DNA of 64,000 nt, from NCBI GenBank assembly GCA_031316115.1, contig JALDRC010000002.1:372001-436000 (forward strand), written 5' to 3'. The notes under the pieces are model-generated. The model was not told where the DNA came from. It made no database searches and worked only from the letters and a program-made list of their open reading frames with translations. Below, one piece after another: positions 30,321 to 40,165 of this stretch. The translations under genes and the position numbers were made by a program. Within the stretch, counting starts at the first letter, position 1. Each line of letters opens with the position of its first letter. The DNA comes from Nitrososphaeraceae archaeon. Lineage in GTDB: Archaea > Thermoproteota > Nitrososphaeria > Nitrososphaerales > Nitrososphaeraceae.

Positions 30321-30902
30321 TTAGCCAGATGCATAAATCAAATATGAAATTGCAGCTATGAATAGCGCTATATCATTTAATTCGCTATCTAACTTTACGC
30401 AATGTCCATTCTCATCTACTGCCAAACCAGATGCTTCCCCAACAGCCTTACCTCTAAATCTCTTAATCTTATCCTGTATAGTGTAATGATGAAAGTCCAC
30501 TTCTGAAAGGTCAGAATATGGAAAATTATCTAGTCTACAGATGTACTTTATTGAACTATTAACATATTCGCCCCAGGACTTTTCTTCTGGATGACTTGCA
30601 AGCATGTAAAATTTGCCAGCATGTTTGAACAACTGGTCGCGAATAACAAATATCTCCTCGGTGAAGTCTTTATCAGTAACTTGATCGATGCTTTTTTTTC
30701 CACGCTTGCGAACAGAGAAAGAGAAAGGCCTGTGCTCGCCATCTACAAAATTAGTAACTATCCACTCCATCTTGTCTTTGGGTTTTATTAGTTTAAAACT
30801 AAAGCCTTCTCCTTGCTTTATTTCAGCAATTTCCTCTTTTCCTAAGAATATTTTTGCTACCGATCCTTTAGGATCTTTCTTAATTACAAACTCAGAAGAC
30901 AA
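30321..30902 (-). CDS. Conserved cytosolic protein, possibly LURP-one/scramblase-like fold
   Basis: The 193-residue protein has no signal. It has alternating strands (FVIKKDPKGSVAKIFLGKEE, GFSFKLIKPKDKMEWIV, FSFSVRKRGKK), then GKFYMLASHPEEKSWGEYV and a C-terminal hydrophobic helix DIALFIAAISYLIY after a strand with NGHCVKL. A 12-strand barrel closing on a buried C-terminal helix is the pattern of LURP-one/tubby-like proteins, so I suggest that fold at low confidence. It lies 71 bp upstream of the GltD-like gene on the same strand and may be co-transcribed with it. Confidence 0.65.
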   Translation of the reverse strand: MSSEFVIKKDPKGSVAKIFLGKEEIAEIKQGEGFSFKLIKPKDKMEWIVTNFVDGEHRPFSFSVRKRGKKSIDQVTDKDFTEEIFVIRDQLFKHAGKFYMLASHPEEKSWGEYVNSSIKYICRLDNFPYSDLSEVDFHHYTIQDKIKRFRGKAVGEASGLAVDENGHCVKLDSELNDIALFIAAISYLIYASG

Positions 30903-31908
30903 ATATTATTAATAAAATTTAATGTCATCAATAGATTTATACTTTACGACTATGTATTGAAGAATTTGGAATCATAAAAAAGAATTTTCTATTCATTGTT
31001 GTACAGTGGGTAGAATGTCTATTTCTTGATTGAATATAATATGACTTTACTGCGTATAAAAAGCTGTAAAAAGATTTATTTGGTGATACAATCGTTTTTG
31101 ACTGCATTTAGAAACATTTAGCTATCATTTTATTAAAACCGATCCAAAAATATTTATAATTAAATTTGTTACTCCAATATTTAATAGAAATAAAAGCACC
31201 ACTTGTCACAGGATTCTTTAACGTAAAATATTAATTTTCTAATAGTAACGAATTTGTATTTAGAAGATATAAATGTATACAAAAAAGAGACAAGAAGATA
31301 AATTATACAACAAAGTCTATATTTTGATTACTGAAGCCAATGTAAATTCAGGATTAATTGTTTTGTTTATATGACTATTAAGATAAATAGCGTAGTTATC
31401 GCGATAACGAGGATCTATCTATAGGATTTATCATATGTTGTTATCTGACACATTCTAACAAAATCTTATGATAACACGATTCGTTCTATTCAGAATTCTT
31501 TTATTAATATCTATTAAATAAAACATATATTTCTACTTATTTATATGAAAATTATATGAACGTGATAATATCCTTACAAACATTACTTCAAATTGTTGAG
31601 TAATTTAATTTTTAACATGATATTCCTATACTAGTATTCTAGGTTTTAGATAAAGTTTCAGATTTTAAGATTGATATTTATAATTGTATAAATCAGAGAT
31701 TACATTGATATATTTCTGAATATTAGATTGGTTAAATTCAATGACCTTCAAGGCAGCATTTATAATGAAGACAAAGAATTTTACATCCTATTTCATTATA
31801 TTAAGAGTAAATGGTTAATTCACTTTATTAGAATACAAATATATCAAAGCATCTTTAATTCATCTGCAAGTTAAATTATCTTTACACTATCGTTATTTTA
31901 AACCGACA
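30903..31908. other. Intergenic region between divergent genes
   Basis: About 1 kb, AT-rich, no supported gene. It separates divergent transcripts and must hold both promoters. No RNA gene recognised. Confidence 0.4.
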
Positions 31909-31922
31909 TTAATATTTAAAAG
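31909..31922 (+). promoter_or_regulatory. TATA-like box for the DsbA-like gene
   Basis: TTAATATTTAAAAG is centred about 28 nt upstream of the ATG at 31944, supporting that ATG over the GTG at 31938. Confidence 0.5.
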
Positions 31923-31943
31923 AATTTCAAACCATTCGTGAGA

Positions 31944-33116
31944 ATGAGTTTTCTGGTTTTCATTCTATTAAGTATTCCAATCCTAACAATAATTTCGTTT
32001 TCTCCATTTATTAACAATTCATTTGCTCAGTGGACAATACCTACAATCATAGATTCTCTAAATAATCAAAATTCAAGGTTCTTATTATATGATAATACCG
32101 AATCAAATTTAACAATACACTATCCTTCACATTGGACTTATAAAGAAAATTCAGCAAATGAAGTAGAATTTCATCCTCCTAATGGAGATGTAAATGAATT
32201 GATAAAATTAAGTGTCGATACAATTGATTCAAATTTTACAACGATTAAATCTATTGTAGATGCCACTTTAAAAGACAAAAGCAAACACCTTAAAAATTTT
32301 GAATTACATGAATCAACTCTGATACCAAATCCACAACAAAATCCGATGCAAAAGTTGGTTTATTCATATACAAATTCAAATAATACCAAAATCATGCAAC
32401 TAGACGTTGGAATGATAGATAATAATAAATTATATCTTATATCGCTAACATCAAATCCCATTAACTATTATGAATATATATCTACAGTAGAAATTATGAT
32501 AAGTTCATTAACAAATAACCTCCAACAAAAATCTTTATCTAATTATTCTACAGAGTTATTAAATCCTGTATCTGATTATATCAAACCTATTGGAAATGAA
32601 AACGCTAATATTACAATCGTTGAATTTGCAGATTATAGATGCCCATTTTGTCACAAATTTCATACAGAAACTTTCGACAAAATAAAAACTAATTTTATTG
32701 ATACGGGAAACATAAAATTTTTGTTCAGAGATTTTGTTGTAAACGATCGAGGTGAATACAAAGGTTCTACACAGGCCGCAATAGCATCTCATTGTGCTGC
32801 TGAACAAGGAAAATACTGGGAATATTCAAAAGAAATTTATGATAATTTCAAACCTGAGCCACAACAATGGATAAATATTGGTTCTCTTGTAACTTTTGCA
32901 AATAATATTCAACTCCCAGACATCAGCAAATTTAAAAATTGCATCGAATCAGGTAAATATCAAAATATTATAGTAGAAAATAGTGCAATTGCAAATAACC
33001 TAGGATTAACAGGCACTCCTGCATTTGTGATATTAAAAGATGGTAAGATAGAAACCATAATTCCAGGAGCATTACCTTATGAAGAATTTGAAAAGAATTT
33101 CAAAAATTTGTTATAA
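31944..33116 (+). CDS. Secreted DsbA-like thiol-disulfide oxidoreductase with N-terminal PsbP-like domain
   Basis: A signal peptide (ends NNSFAQ) is followed by a domain of about 150 residues with LTIHYPSHWTYKENSANEV and MIDNNKLYLISLTS, typical of PsbP/DUF1795-like modules. A thioredoxin-fold domain of the DsbA/Thioredoxin_4 type follows: ITIVEFADYRCPFCHKFH with active site CPFC, an FRDFVV strand, AAIASHCAAEQGKYWEY, and the cis-proline loop GLTGTPAFVI. It probably forms or isomerises disulfides in exported proteins, consistent with the many Cys-pair secreted proteins nearby. Related proteins are frequent in ammonia-oxidising archaea. ATG 31944 is chosen from the TATA spacing. Confidence 0.9.
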   Translation: MSFLVFILLSIPILTIISFSPFINNSFAQWTIPTIIDSLNNQNSRFLLYDNTESNLTIHYPSHWTYKENSANEVEFHPPNGDVNELIKLSVDTIDSNFTTIKSIVDATLKDKSKHLKNFELHESTLIPNPQQNPMQKLVYSYTNSNNTKIMQLDVGMIDNNKLYLISLTSNPINYYEYISTVEIMISSLTNNLQQKSLSNYSTELLNPVSDYIKPIGNENANITIVEFADYRCPFCHKFHTETFDKIKTNFIDTGNIKFLFRDFVVNDRGEYKGSTQAAIASHCAAEQGKYWEYSKEIYDNFKPEPQQWINIGSLVTFANNIQLPDISKFKNCIESGKYQNIIVENSAIANNLGLTGTPAFVILKDGKIETIIPGALPYEEFEKNFKNLL

Positions 33117-33498
33117 TAAATTCGTTACTTTTAATATAGGACAAAAAAGAGTGTTATAAACCCAAAGTTTTGAAGAAAAATATGACATTTTAGATAGGAT
33201 GCAAATATTGAATTTATTACATAGACTTCCATACTACTAACACGTATTCTATATAATAATGAAACACTATTGCTTTCAAATTTGAATAATATTTTTTTAG
33301 TTTTTATATCGATTATCATATTGTATTTGTAAATAAGAACTTTAAGAAAATGAATAGTGAATTAATTCTAAAATGTCATATTTTTCTCCTGAAATAGGAT
33401 AAACATAATAAAAAATGTATGGGATTTGATTGGAATGTTGATTTATTCTCCCCATGATCTAGTTATATAATTTATCTTGCAGCCTTCTAATACTTATA
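33117..33498. other. Intergenic region between convergent genes
   Basis: AT-rich spacer of 380 bp with several T-runs, presumably holding terminators for both flanking genes. No other feature seen. Confidence 0.4.
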
Positions 33499-34938
33499 CT
33501 ACTGTGCTGCTGCACTTATTTCAAACGTATTGACAATATTACATGTTTGTGATTGTCCGTCCTCAATGGATCCTGCTGCACTGAAATCACCGTTCTGGGT
33601 ACATTCTCCGTTAAATGCAGCAATAAGATCTCTGTTAGTGCCTGTTGGCGGATTAGCTAAGATTCCCTCGACTACTTCGTTTGGAGTTTCTGATACTTCG
33701 TAGTTGCCTGCACCTAATTCAACTTCTTGTGGATCAGTTGAACCTAGGAACGAAGATGGAACTGGATTGCCACCAGTTACGTCTATGGTAAAGTCATCTG
33801 GACCTACATTGTTATTTATTGGATTACATCTAGTTGGATTAACTCCTGGTTGGACTTGGCACTCAACATTTTTGGTTATGCTTAATGTTCCAGTACCTGT
33901 GTCACCATTTGGTACAACAGGAATAACTACATTGGCTACCTCACATTCTGCATCAACTGTGTTTGTTTCTATTAGTAGACCATCAACACATTCACTGTTT
34001 TGAATTGCACATACAACTGCTTGACCTCCAGCAATTACTGCGGAACCAGTAGCGGTAAGTAGAGCACCAGGTTCTGATTCTGCTGTTGCAATATTCTCAC
34101 AACCAATTGGAACATTGGTAGTTACTGGCACTGGACCAGCTGCTGTCTCTATCTGTGTTTCTGCCAATGTATATGTGAATCCGGGTGTTACAAATGCTGT
34201 GGTAACACCTTCATCTACATCAAGGACAAATTGTGTGTTATCGATATCAAATACATCTGGTGGAGTGTTGTCGTTTGTCAATGTCATGTCATACTGTGTT
34301 GGACCAAAGTCTCCTGTAGTTACAACACCTTCTAGATCAGTTGAACCTGCTCCAAGTATAGTATCACATTCTTGTTGGTTGGTTGCTGGGTCTTCATTCA
34401 AAGCACATTCTACACCTTTACCTATTCCTATTGGAATACCACCTGCTGCTGCTGCAGAGATAACTACATTGGCTACCTCACATTCTGCATCAACTGTGTT
34501 TGTTTCTATTAGTAGACCATCAACACATTCACTGTTTTGAATTGCACATACAACTGCTTGACCTCCAGCAATTACTGCGGAACCAGTAGCGGTAAGTAGA
34601 GCACCAGGTTCTGATTCTGCTGTTGCAATATTCTCACAACCAATTGGAACATTGGTAGTTACTGGCACTGGACCAGCTGCTGTCTCTATCTGTGTTTCTG
34701 CCAATGTATATGTGAATCCGGGTGTTACAAATGCTGTGGTAACACCTTCATCTACATCAAGGACAAATTGTGTGTTATCGATATCAAATACATCTGGTGG
34801 AGTGTTGTCGTTTGTCAATGTCATGTCATACTGTGTTGGACCAAAGTCTCCTGTAGTTACAACACCTTCTAGATCAGTTGAACCTGCTCCAAGTATAGTA
34901 TCACATTCTTGTTGGTTGGTTGCTGGGTCTTCATTCAA
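33499..34938 (-). CDS. C-terminal part of a large secreted repeat protein (prealbumin-like)
   Basis: Two complete 179-residue repeats (each from GIGKGVECALNEDP to DAECEVANVVI) are followed by a different C-terminal domain of about 130 residues starting GTGTLSITKNVECQ and ending SQTCNIVNTFEISAAAQ. Both units look like SpaA/Cna-B or prealbumin-like beta domains with conserved Cys pairs (GCENIATAE, SECVDGLL). The two repeats are almost identical even at the DNA level. The frame's first codons have no promoter; they continue the gene starting at 36354, broken between 34939 and 35213 by compensating indels and a stop. In intact form the product would be a surface protein of about 945 residues. Confidence 0.75.
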   Translation of the reverse strand: MNEDPATNQQECDTILGAGSTDLEGVVTTGDFGPTQYDMTLTNDNTPPDVFDIDNTQFVLDVDEGVTTAFVTPGFTYTLAETQIETAAGPVPVTTNVPIGCENIATAESEPGALLTATGSAVIAGGQAVVCAIQNSECVDGLLIETNTVDAECEVANVVISAAAAGGIPIGIGKGVECALNEDPATNQQECDTILGAGSTDLEGVVTTGDFGPTQYDMTLTNDNTPPDVFDIDNTQFVLDVDEGVTTAFVTPGFTYTLAETQIETAAGPVPVTTNVPIGCENIATAESEPGALLTATGSAVIAGGQAVVCAIQNSECVDGLLIETNTVDAECEVANVVIPVVPNGDTGTGTLSITKNVECQVQPGVNPTRCNPINNNVGPDDFTIDVTGGNPVPSSFLGSTDPQEVELGAGNYEVSETPNEVVEGILANPPTGTNRDLIAAFNGECTQNGDFSAAGSIEDGQSQTCNIVNTFEISAAAQ

Positions 34939-35509
34939 AGCACATTCTACACCTTTACCTATTCCTATTGGAATACCACCTGCTGCTGCTGTAGAGATAA
35001 CTACATTGGCTACCTCACATTCTGCATCAACTGTGTTTGTTTCTATTAGTAGACCATCAACACATTCACTGTTTTGAATTGCACATACAACTGCTTAAAC
35101 TCCAGCATTACTGCGGAACCAGTAGCGGTAAGTAGAGCACCAGGTTCTGATTCTGCTGTTGCAATATTCTCACAACCAATTGGAACATTGGTAGTTACTG
35201 GCACTGGACCAGCCTGCTGTCTCTATCTGTGTTTCTGCCAATGTATATGTGAATCCGGGTGTTACAAATGCTGTGGTAACACCTTCATCTACATCAAGGA
35301 CAAATTGTGTGTTATCGATATCAAATACATCTGGTGGAGTGTTGTCGTTTGTCAATGTCATGTCATACTGTGTTGGACCAAAGTCTCCTGTAGTTACAAC
35401 ACCTTCTAGATCAGTTGAACCTGCTCCAAGTAGTTCATTACACAGTACTTGGTTGTTTGCATCATTCTCTGGATCTAAAGCACATTCTACACCTTTACCT
35501 ATTCCTAGT
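33924..35509 (-). repeat. Three tandem 537-bp (179-codon) repeats
   Basis: The same landmark (start of GGCTACCTCACATTCTGC region) recurs at 33924, 34461 and 34998, giving a period of exactly 537 bp. The first two units are essentially identical. The third (first in translation) has a C insertion at about 35213, an A deletion near 35106 and substitutions that make a stop, and its start differs (DPENDANNQVLCNELL). Confidence 0.9.
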
Positions 35510-36354
35510 TCTACAGTACCTGTAGATGGAGGTGGAGTTGTACCAGAATTTTCAATTAATGAATTTATAATAGCAGAAGTTACTGTGTCTTCTGTGGATC
35601 CAGGAGTTGTTAAAGTTCTTAGAGTATCACCTAATTCTTGTAATTGGGATACATTATCTGAAGGATCTTCTAAAAGAACACTAATAGCAGTACAAATTTC
35701 AAGGATATCCTCTTGTGGAGTTTGATTCGGCTCACCTGGTTGAGTAGATAATTCTAAAACTTGGTTAAAGTTGTCTATTATAAATTTTCTCTGTTCTTCA
35801 GTCACAAAACCTAGATAATACTCAAAGGATTTTTGACAAAAAGATACATCAAATGGCTGCTCTTTACAATTCTCTATATCAGAAACAAGAAGTCCATTAG
35901 GACATTCAATTAGATCTGGATAATCACAATTCTTTAAATCATAAACAAGAAGTCCATTAGAACATTCCTTTAAATTCGGATCTTTAACATAAATTGGAGG
36001 ATATTCATAAGATGGATAGTAAGAAGAAGAATACGAAGAACCTGGATATGATTGATAATCAGAATATGTGTCTAACTTATAATTATAATCCTTAGGATAT
36101 TCATTTATTTTATTTGTTTGATAATCCGAGTAAGGTTGTTTTTCCTGTTTTTCTTTGTATGATTGCTTACCAATATCATAGTCATAAGACAAACCTTCTT
36201 TCTTATTTTCAACGGCTTTATATTCAGGTGTTGGATAGTCTTGTATTTCTTTTATTGCAATTGCATCATCTATATTATTAGGTATTGATGCAGTTACAGT
36301 ACCAAAAAATAAAAGTACAGATAACAATCCAATTCCTATCTTGGGATTGCGCAT
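35170..36354 (-). CDS. N-terminal part of the large secreted repeat protein
   Basis: A signal peptide (MRNPKIGIGLLSVLLFFG, ending DDAIA) is followed by a Tyr/Lys/Ser/Pro-rich stretch (SDYQSYPGSSYSSSYYPS). Then come two near-identical Cys-bounded 14-residue motifs (CSNGLLVYDLKNC, CPNGLLVSDIENC) and a helical domain with FCQKSFEYYLGFVTEEQ, EDILEICTAISVLLEDP and TVTSAIINSLIEN. The first prealbumin-like repeat starts at GIGKGVECALDP. The frame is lost at about 35213, where one extra C converts ETAAGPVP to ETAGWSS and soon a stop. The helical domain resembles those in the 57297-59056 and 63240-64000 genes. TATA-like box at 36371-36382. Confidence 0.8.
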   Translation of the reverse strand: MRNPKIGIGLLSVLLFFGTVTASIPNNIDDAIAIKEIQDYPTPEYKAVENKKEGLSYDYDIGKQSYKEKQEKQPYSDYQTNKINEYPKDYNYKLDTYSDYQSYPGSSYSSSYYPSYEYPPIYVKDPNLKECSNGLLVYDLKNCDYPDLIECPNGLLVSDIENCKEQPFDVSFCQKSFEYYLGFVTEEQRKFIIDNFNQVLELSTQPGEPNQTPQEDILEICTAISVLLEDPSDNVSQLQELGDTLRTLTTPGSTEDTVTSAIINSLIENSGTTPPPSTGTVELGIGKGVECALDPENDANNQVLCNELLGAGSTDLEGVVTTGDFGPTQYDMTLTNDNTPPDVFDIDNTQFVLDVDEGVTTAFVTPGFTYTLAETQIETAGWSSASNYQCSNWL

Positions 36355-36370
36355 ATAATGTATAAATTGT

Positions 36371-36382
36371 ATTTAAATATCT
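36371..36382 (-). promoter_or_regulatory. TATA-like box for the large repeat protein
   Basis: On the minus strand ATATTTAAATAC is centred about 23 nt upstream of the ATG at 36354, leaderless geometry. Confidence 0.45.
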
Positions 36383-37179
36383 AGGGTTTGATTAAAAATT
36401 CAATAAGTTAGGTATTATTATCTAATATTATATATTTTTATTATTTTATTTAACTCTTCCATGAAATGTAAGAAAGATTATTGTTTTTTTATCGTATGAT
36501 TATATAATAACTATTATTAATTACAGAGAACAGTAGAAAAATTAGAATTTAATCTAAGTAATTATTGGTTAAAATATCTAATTACTTATTTATATTCTTT
36601 CTAATAATTCCCTTATGTTATCCGATGTAAACAAATCTAGTAAATCCAAATTAAACAGTCAATTAATTTTTAGAAACAGCATTTTGTCATAAAGGTTTTG
36701 CACAAAAACTATCTTCAGATAATACTAATGAAATGAAAGATAATAAGTAAAAACAAATTTTAAAATAGATAAAAATATTGTCAAGATAAGAAGGTTTTTG
36801 GTAATATTAAAAAAGAAAGGAGATAAAGATAAGAAATAAGAATAATGATAACTTGATTTTTACGGAATCTTTCTATGTGTGGTATATATTATTACCTCAC
36901 TGAAGACCAAAATCTGGGTGGAATACTATCAAATAATATAACTTCTTTTACATTAATCTATTTTAATAGTTCATTCTATGAGGATATGTATATTATTATC
37001 TGACTAAACATCTGCATTTCTTGCTATTAAATCATAACTCATAGAAACAAAAAATTGTATCCATTTAGGTAAATACAATAAATTGTAATCATCTTTTTGC
37101 AATCATAGGTACTAACCATCAAAACTTTTTATTGAATTCTTAAAATCCTAATTCCTCTCCTATCAAATACAGATTTTCT
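36383..37179. other. Intergenic region without recognisable genes
   Basis: 800 bp of AT-rich DNA; no gene, RNA or repeat recognised. It starts a 3.8-kb stretch devoid of intact genes. Confidence 0.4.
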
Positions 37180-37540
37180 AGAATATGTAAGAAAGATGAT
37201 GTTTTGATCATATTACTGTGTATACTAATCCATCAAATCTACCATCGTCTGTATAAAGAATATGTTTTCCATATTTTTCTATTAGTGATATGATGAATTT
37301 CTGGTTAACAAACAAGTTTCTAACCGCAGAAAGATAAATTCCAGGCAAATAATTGTCGACTAATTGAATACAAAAACCATAAAAAGGAAGGCTACTTTGA
37401 TATCTGAATAATAATTTTATCTATAATAAATAGAATTAATTTCCTTTTTTCAGATCTTATAAGTTACAAACATTCACTTTTTTAATATTATCAAAAAATC
37501 TTGTTGCAAACATAAATATGCCTTCTTTGTTCATCTCCAA
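37180..37540 (-). mobile_element. IS6-like transposase relic
   Basis: The minus strand encodes scattered IS6-type pieces (YGFCIQLVDNYLPGIYLS, AVRNLFVNQKFI, EKYGKHILYTDDG) in several frames with stops. Order and spacing match the better preserved copies in this window. Ends could not be placed. Confidence 0.55.
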
Positions 37541-37773
37541 ATATAATTCACGCTTTAGATGAAAGACAGTCACTCAAACCAGGAAAACATGGACAACGAA
37601 AATACTTTACAATTACAGATAAAGTTTTATTTTTTTTAAAGTCTGATGTTAATATATTAAGAAGAAATCCTTATCTTTACACCTTACTGTTTAAGTTAAG
37701 AGACATCAAGAAAGCAGTAGATAATTATGTAAACGATAAGACAAGGCCAAGACCATACTGGTTAGGAATCTAA
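37541..37773 (+). pseudogene. C-terminal fragment of a regulator-like gene
   Basis: An open frame lacking any start encodes LKPGKHGQRKYFTITDKVLF, LRRNPYLYTLLFKLRDIKK and DKTRPRPYWLGI before a TAA at 37771. The GKHGQRKYFTITDK part looks like the wing of a winged-helix domain followed by a dimer helix. The 5' part seems to have been lost next to the IS6 relic. Confidence 0.4.
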
Positions 37774-38399
37774 AAAACCAAACATCTTAGTAATGGTCAT
37801 GATTGTAGTTAAATCTATTTATGGTAAACCAAGATGATCACGAACCATGGAATGAATAAAATAAAAATGATACCATAGAAATAAAGGTTAAATGCAGGAC
37901 GAGTATATCCAAAAGTGCTATAGTTCCAAGTAGTTGGCACTCATAGTTCAGATTAATGAAAAGCGTTCTAGTTCATACTATGAAAAGACCTATTATCAAC
38001 ACAGAAATTCAGCCAAAAGGGACAAAATTGCGGAGACAACACCTATAGTAAATTAACTCCATGTTTAAAACGGCAGTATATTTTACATGAAAATCCACGT
38101 TTACTTCACAATCCTATAATAGTAAATTTCCTATAGAAAAAAGCAAAGTCTTAACCAACGAGTTAAACAAAGAGATTAATTGTTTTAATCATATATTAAT
38201 CAGTTTAAAAACTACACTGATCCGCTTTATATAAGTACAAGAGATTAATTGTTTTAATCATATATCAATAAGTAGCATCTATGGGCTGAACATTTTTTTG
38301 TGACACTTTTCCTTTTGTATGGAACTATTTTCCTTGTTCATCTATTTTTATCACTTCTACTTTTTAATAATTTTTTTTGCAGTTTATATTTTGAAATGA
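37774..38399. other. Gene-free region containing a 26-bp direct repeat
   Basis: No gene recognised. The 26-base string beginning AGAGATTAATTGTTTTAATC occurs at 38171-38196 and again at 38240-38265, 69 bp apart; each copy includes the partial palindrome GATTAATTGTTTTAATC. It might be a protein-binding site pair or a duplication scar. Confidence 0.4.
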
Positions 38400-39300
38400 A
38401 TTCATATAGTATTACATATCATTGTATAGAGTATGTTCTGTTCTGGATACTGTCTGTAAATGAATCTTTTGATTACTGATTCTGATACCTGTTTGTCTTT
38501 GAAATCATTAAATCAAATATACTCTGCTTAATGACTTGTGAACTGATCCTATTTCCTCGTTGTGTTTATGTGTTTTGTAGGAGATGTGATCCAATTTTCA
38601 AAGTGTAGATATAGATCTTCTTAATTCCATGCTTTTATAATATAAACTGCTGTGTTTACTGATAACAAGATCTTATTGTGGTACAACATCATTGTGTGTT
38701 AGAATGGAATTTCTATCGATACTATTGCATTTTCCTTGACCGCAGACAGATCAAAGCAATAACCAACCCATTCTCTTGTAAATACATCAAACATGTTAGA
38801 GGGTATCCTCATCCATAAATACCACTTTTTTTGTGTGCTAAATTGGCTTCCAGAGTATGGTTTGGTCTGTCTGCTTTTACAATGGGTTTTTTTGAACTAA
38901 GGGTTTGTTTATTCTCTATTAATAATGTAATTTATTACATTTTTCTTAAGATTCTCTGGATTCTCCTGTTAACATGCCTACACGGAATTCTTGTTAGCAT
39001 TGCAGTCATTATGCTTTTACTAGAAGTTGATCTTTTCATGGAAATTTGTTGAATCTCTTTTTCCATCATTTTTGTCGGTCATGAAGATGAGGTTTCTGCA
39101 GTTTCTTCAATTTCTAAAATAGTAAAATCATTTCTGTGATCTTTGTTGCCGTAATACACATTTTTTACTATGGCCAGAATATGTCACTCCCATTCTAACA
39201 CCCATTTTTCTTTTATTATTATTGTTTACCAGTATTCTTATCATTTATCCTCACCATTCCTCCTTGTAGTTTCTAACATTTTAAAGGATTTTTTGTTATT
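38400..39300 (-). mobile_element. Degenerate IS3-like integrase-core transposase
   Basis: Minus-strand pieces in order: RVNRRIQRILRKM, KPIVKADRPNHTLEANLA, VFMDEDT, RMGWLLL, NSILTHNDVVP, LDHISYKTHKHNEEIGSVHKSL and RVYLI. These follow the IS3/IS150 transposase B order, including a KADRPNxTLEAD strand before the first Asp and the N-G/E-I-x-S-x-HKSLK helix with the final Glu. Frames change repeatedly and stops are frequent. No inverted repeats were found. Confidence 0.55.
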
Positions 39301-40134
39301 GTTTGTTTTCCCTTGATCCTCTTTATAAGTCCATTTTCTTTCTCCAGATCATTTTTAATGTTGTCTTTATTGGAACCTAACAATACATTCTTACCACCCT
39401 CTGTAAATTTATGTTTGAAATCTATGATACATATGATTTTAGATTGTACTTATCCCATATTTCAGCTACTATGTTTTTAGTAGTCAGTAATTCGATTACA
39501 ATTCTTGCCTTGTTTTCCACTCAATTTACTAATGCTGTTATTTTTGTCTAACACTCAATATTTCTGATCTGTTCTATCAACACAATTAAGAGTAAAAAAG
39601 TTTTCACTACAAAGTGTTTTCATTTTAATTGTGTCTAGATTAATTGCTCATTCCCAGAAAGAACCTGATTGTTATCTCTTAACAATTATAAAAAAATCTA
39701 ATTGCAAAATGTCAAAATGGTAAAAATATTTCCGCCAGATTCACCTTGTTCATATTAATATTTGAACAAAAAATTCTATCATTAGATGACTACTATTTAT
39801 GTAGATATAATTAAAAAAATACTTGAGTATAACTAGATAAAATTATTTCTTAGTTAAGATATAATTCTACTCTAGAATGCCTATTTCAAATTAGGGTTAC
39901 AAAGTAGTTTCAATCTATTTATTTTTTATTTTATTTTATTTTATTCTATTTTGTAACTAACATTTTATAATAAAAGAATTCAGTAATTTCTTAATTAAAA
40001 AAATACTAGTTTTTTAATATATGAAAATATGGAAAATGTCATCAAAAAATATAACATGTTAATTATAATTTGATCAATAAAATAAAGAAAATAAAAAATA
40101 ATATTAAAAAAATCTTTAATAATTCTTCGGAGTT
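39301..40134. other. Gene-free region, probably more transposon debris
   Basis: No supported gene. Parts may continue the IS3-like relic. A simple repeat of TTTTA units occurs at 39920-39952. Confidence 0.35.
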
Positions 40135-40146
40135 AAGATATATGAA
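40135..40146 (+). promoter_or_regulatory. TATA-like box for 40166 gene
   Basis: AAGATATATGAA is centred about 26 nt upstream of the ATG at 40166. Confidence 0.45.
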
Positions 40147-40165
40147 ATGCAATTATAATTGACTA

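Noticed and set aside
34115-35725. Long open frames on the plus strand across the 537-bp repeats
   Set aside because: They are the complement of the secreted repeat protein, carry no promoter and have Ser/Thr/Val-rich shadow composition; the repeat length being a multiple of three keeps them open.
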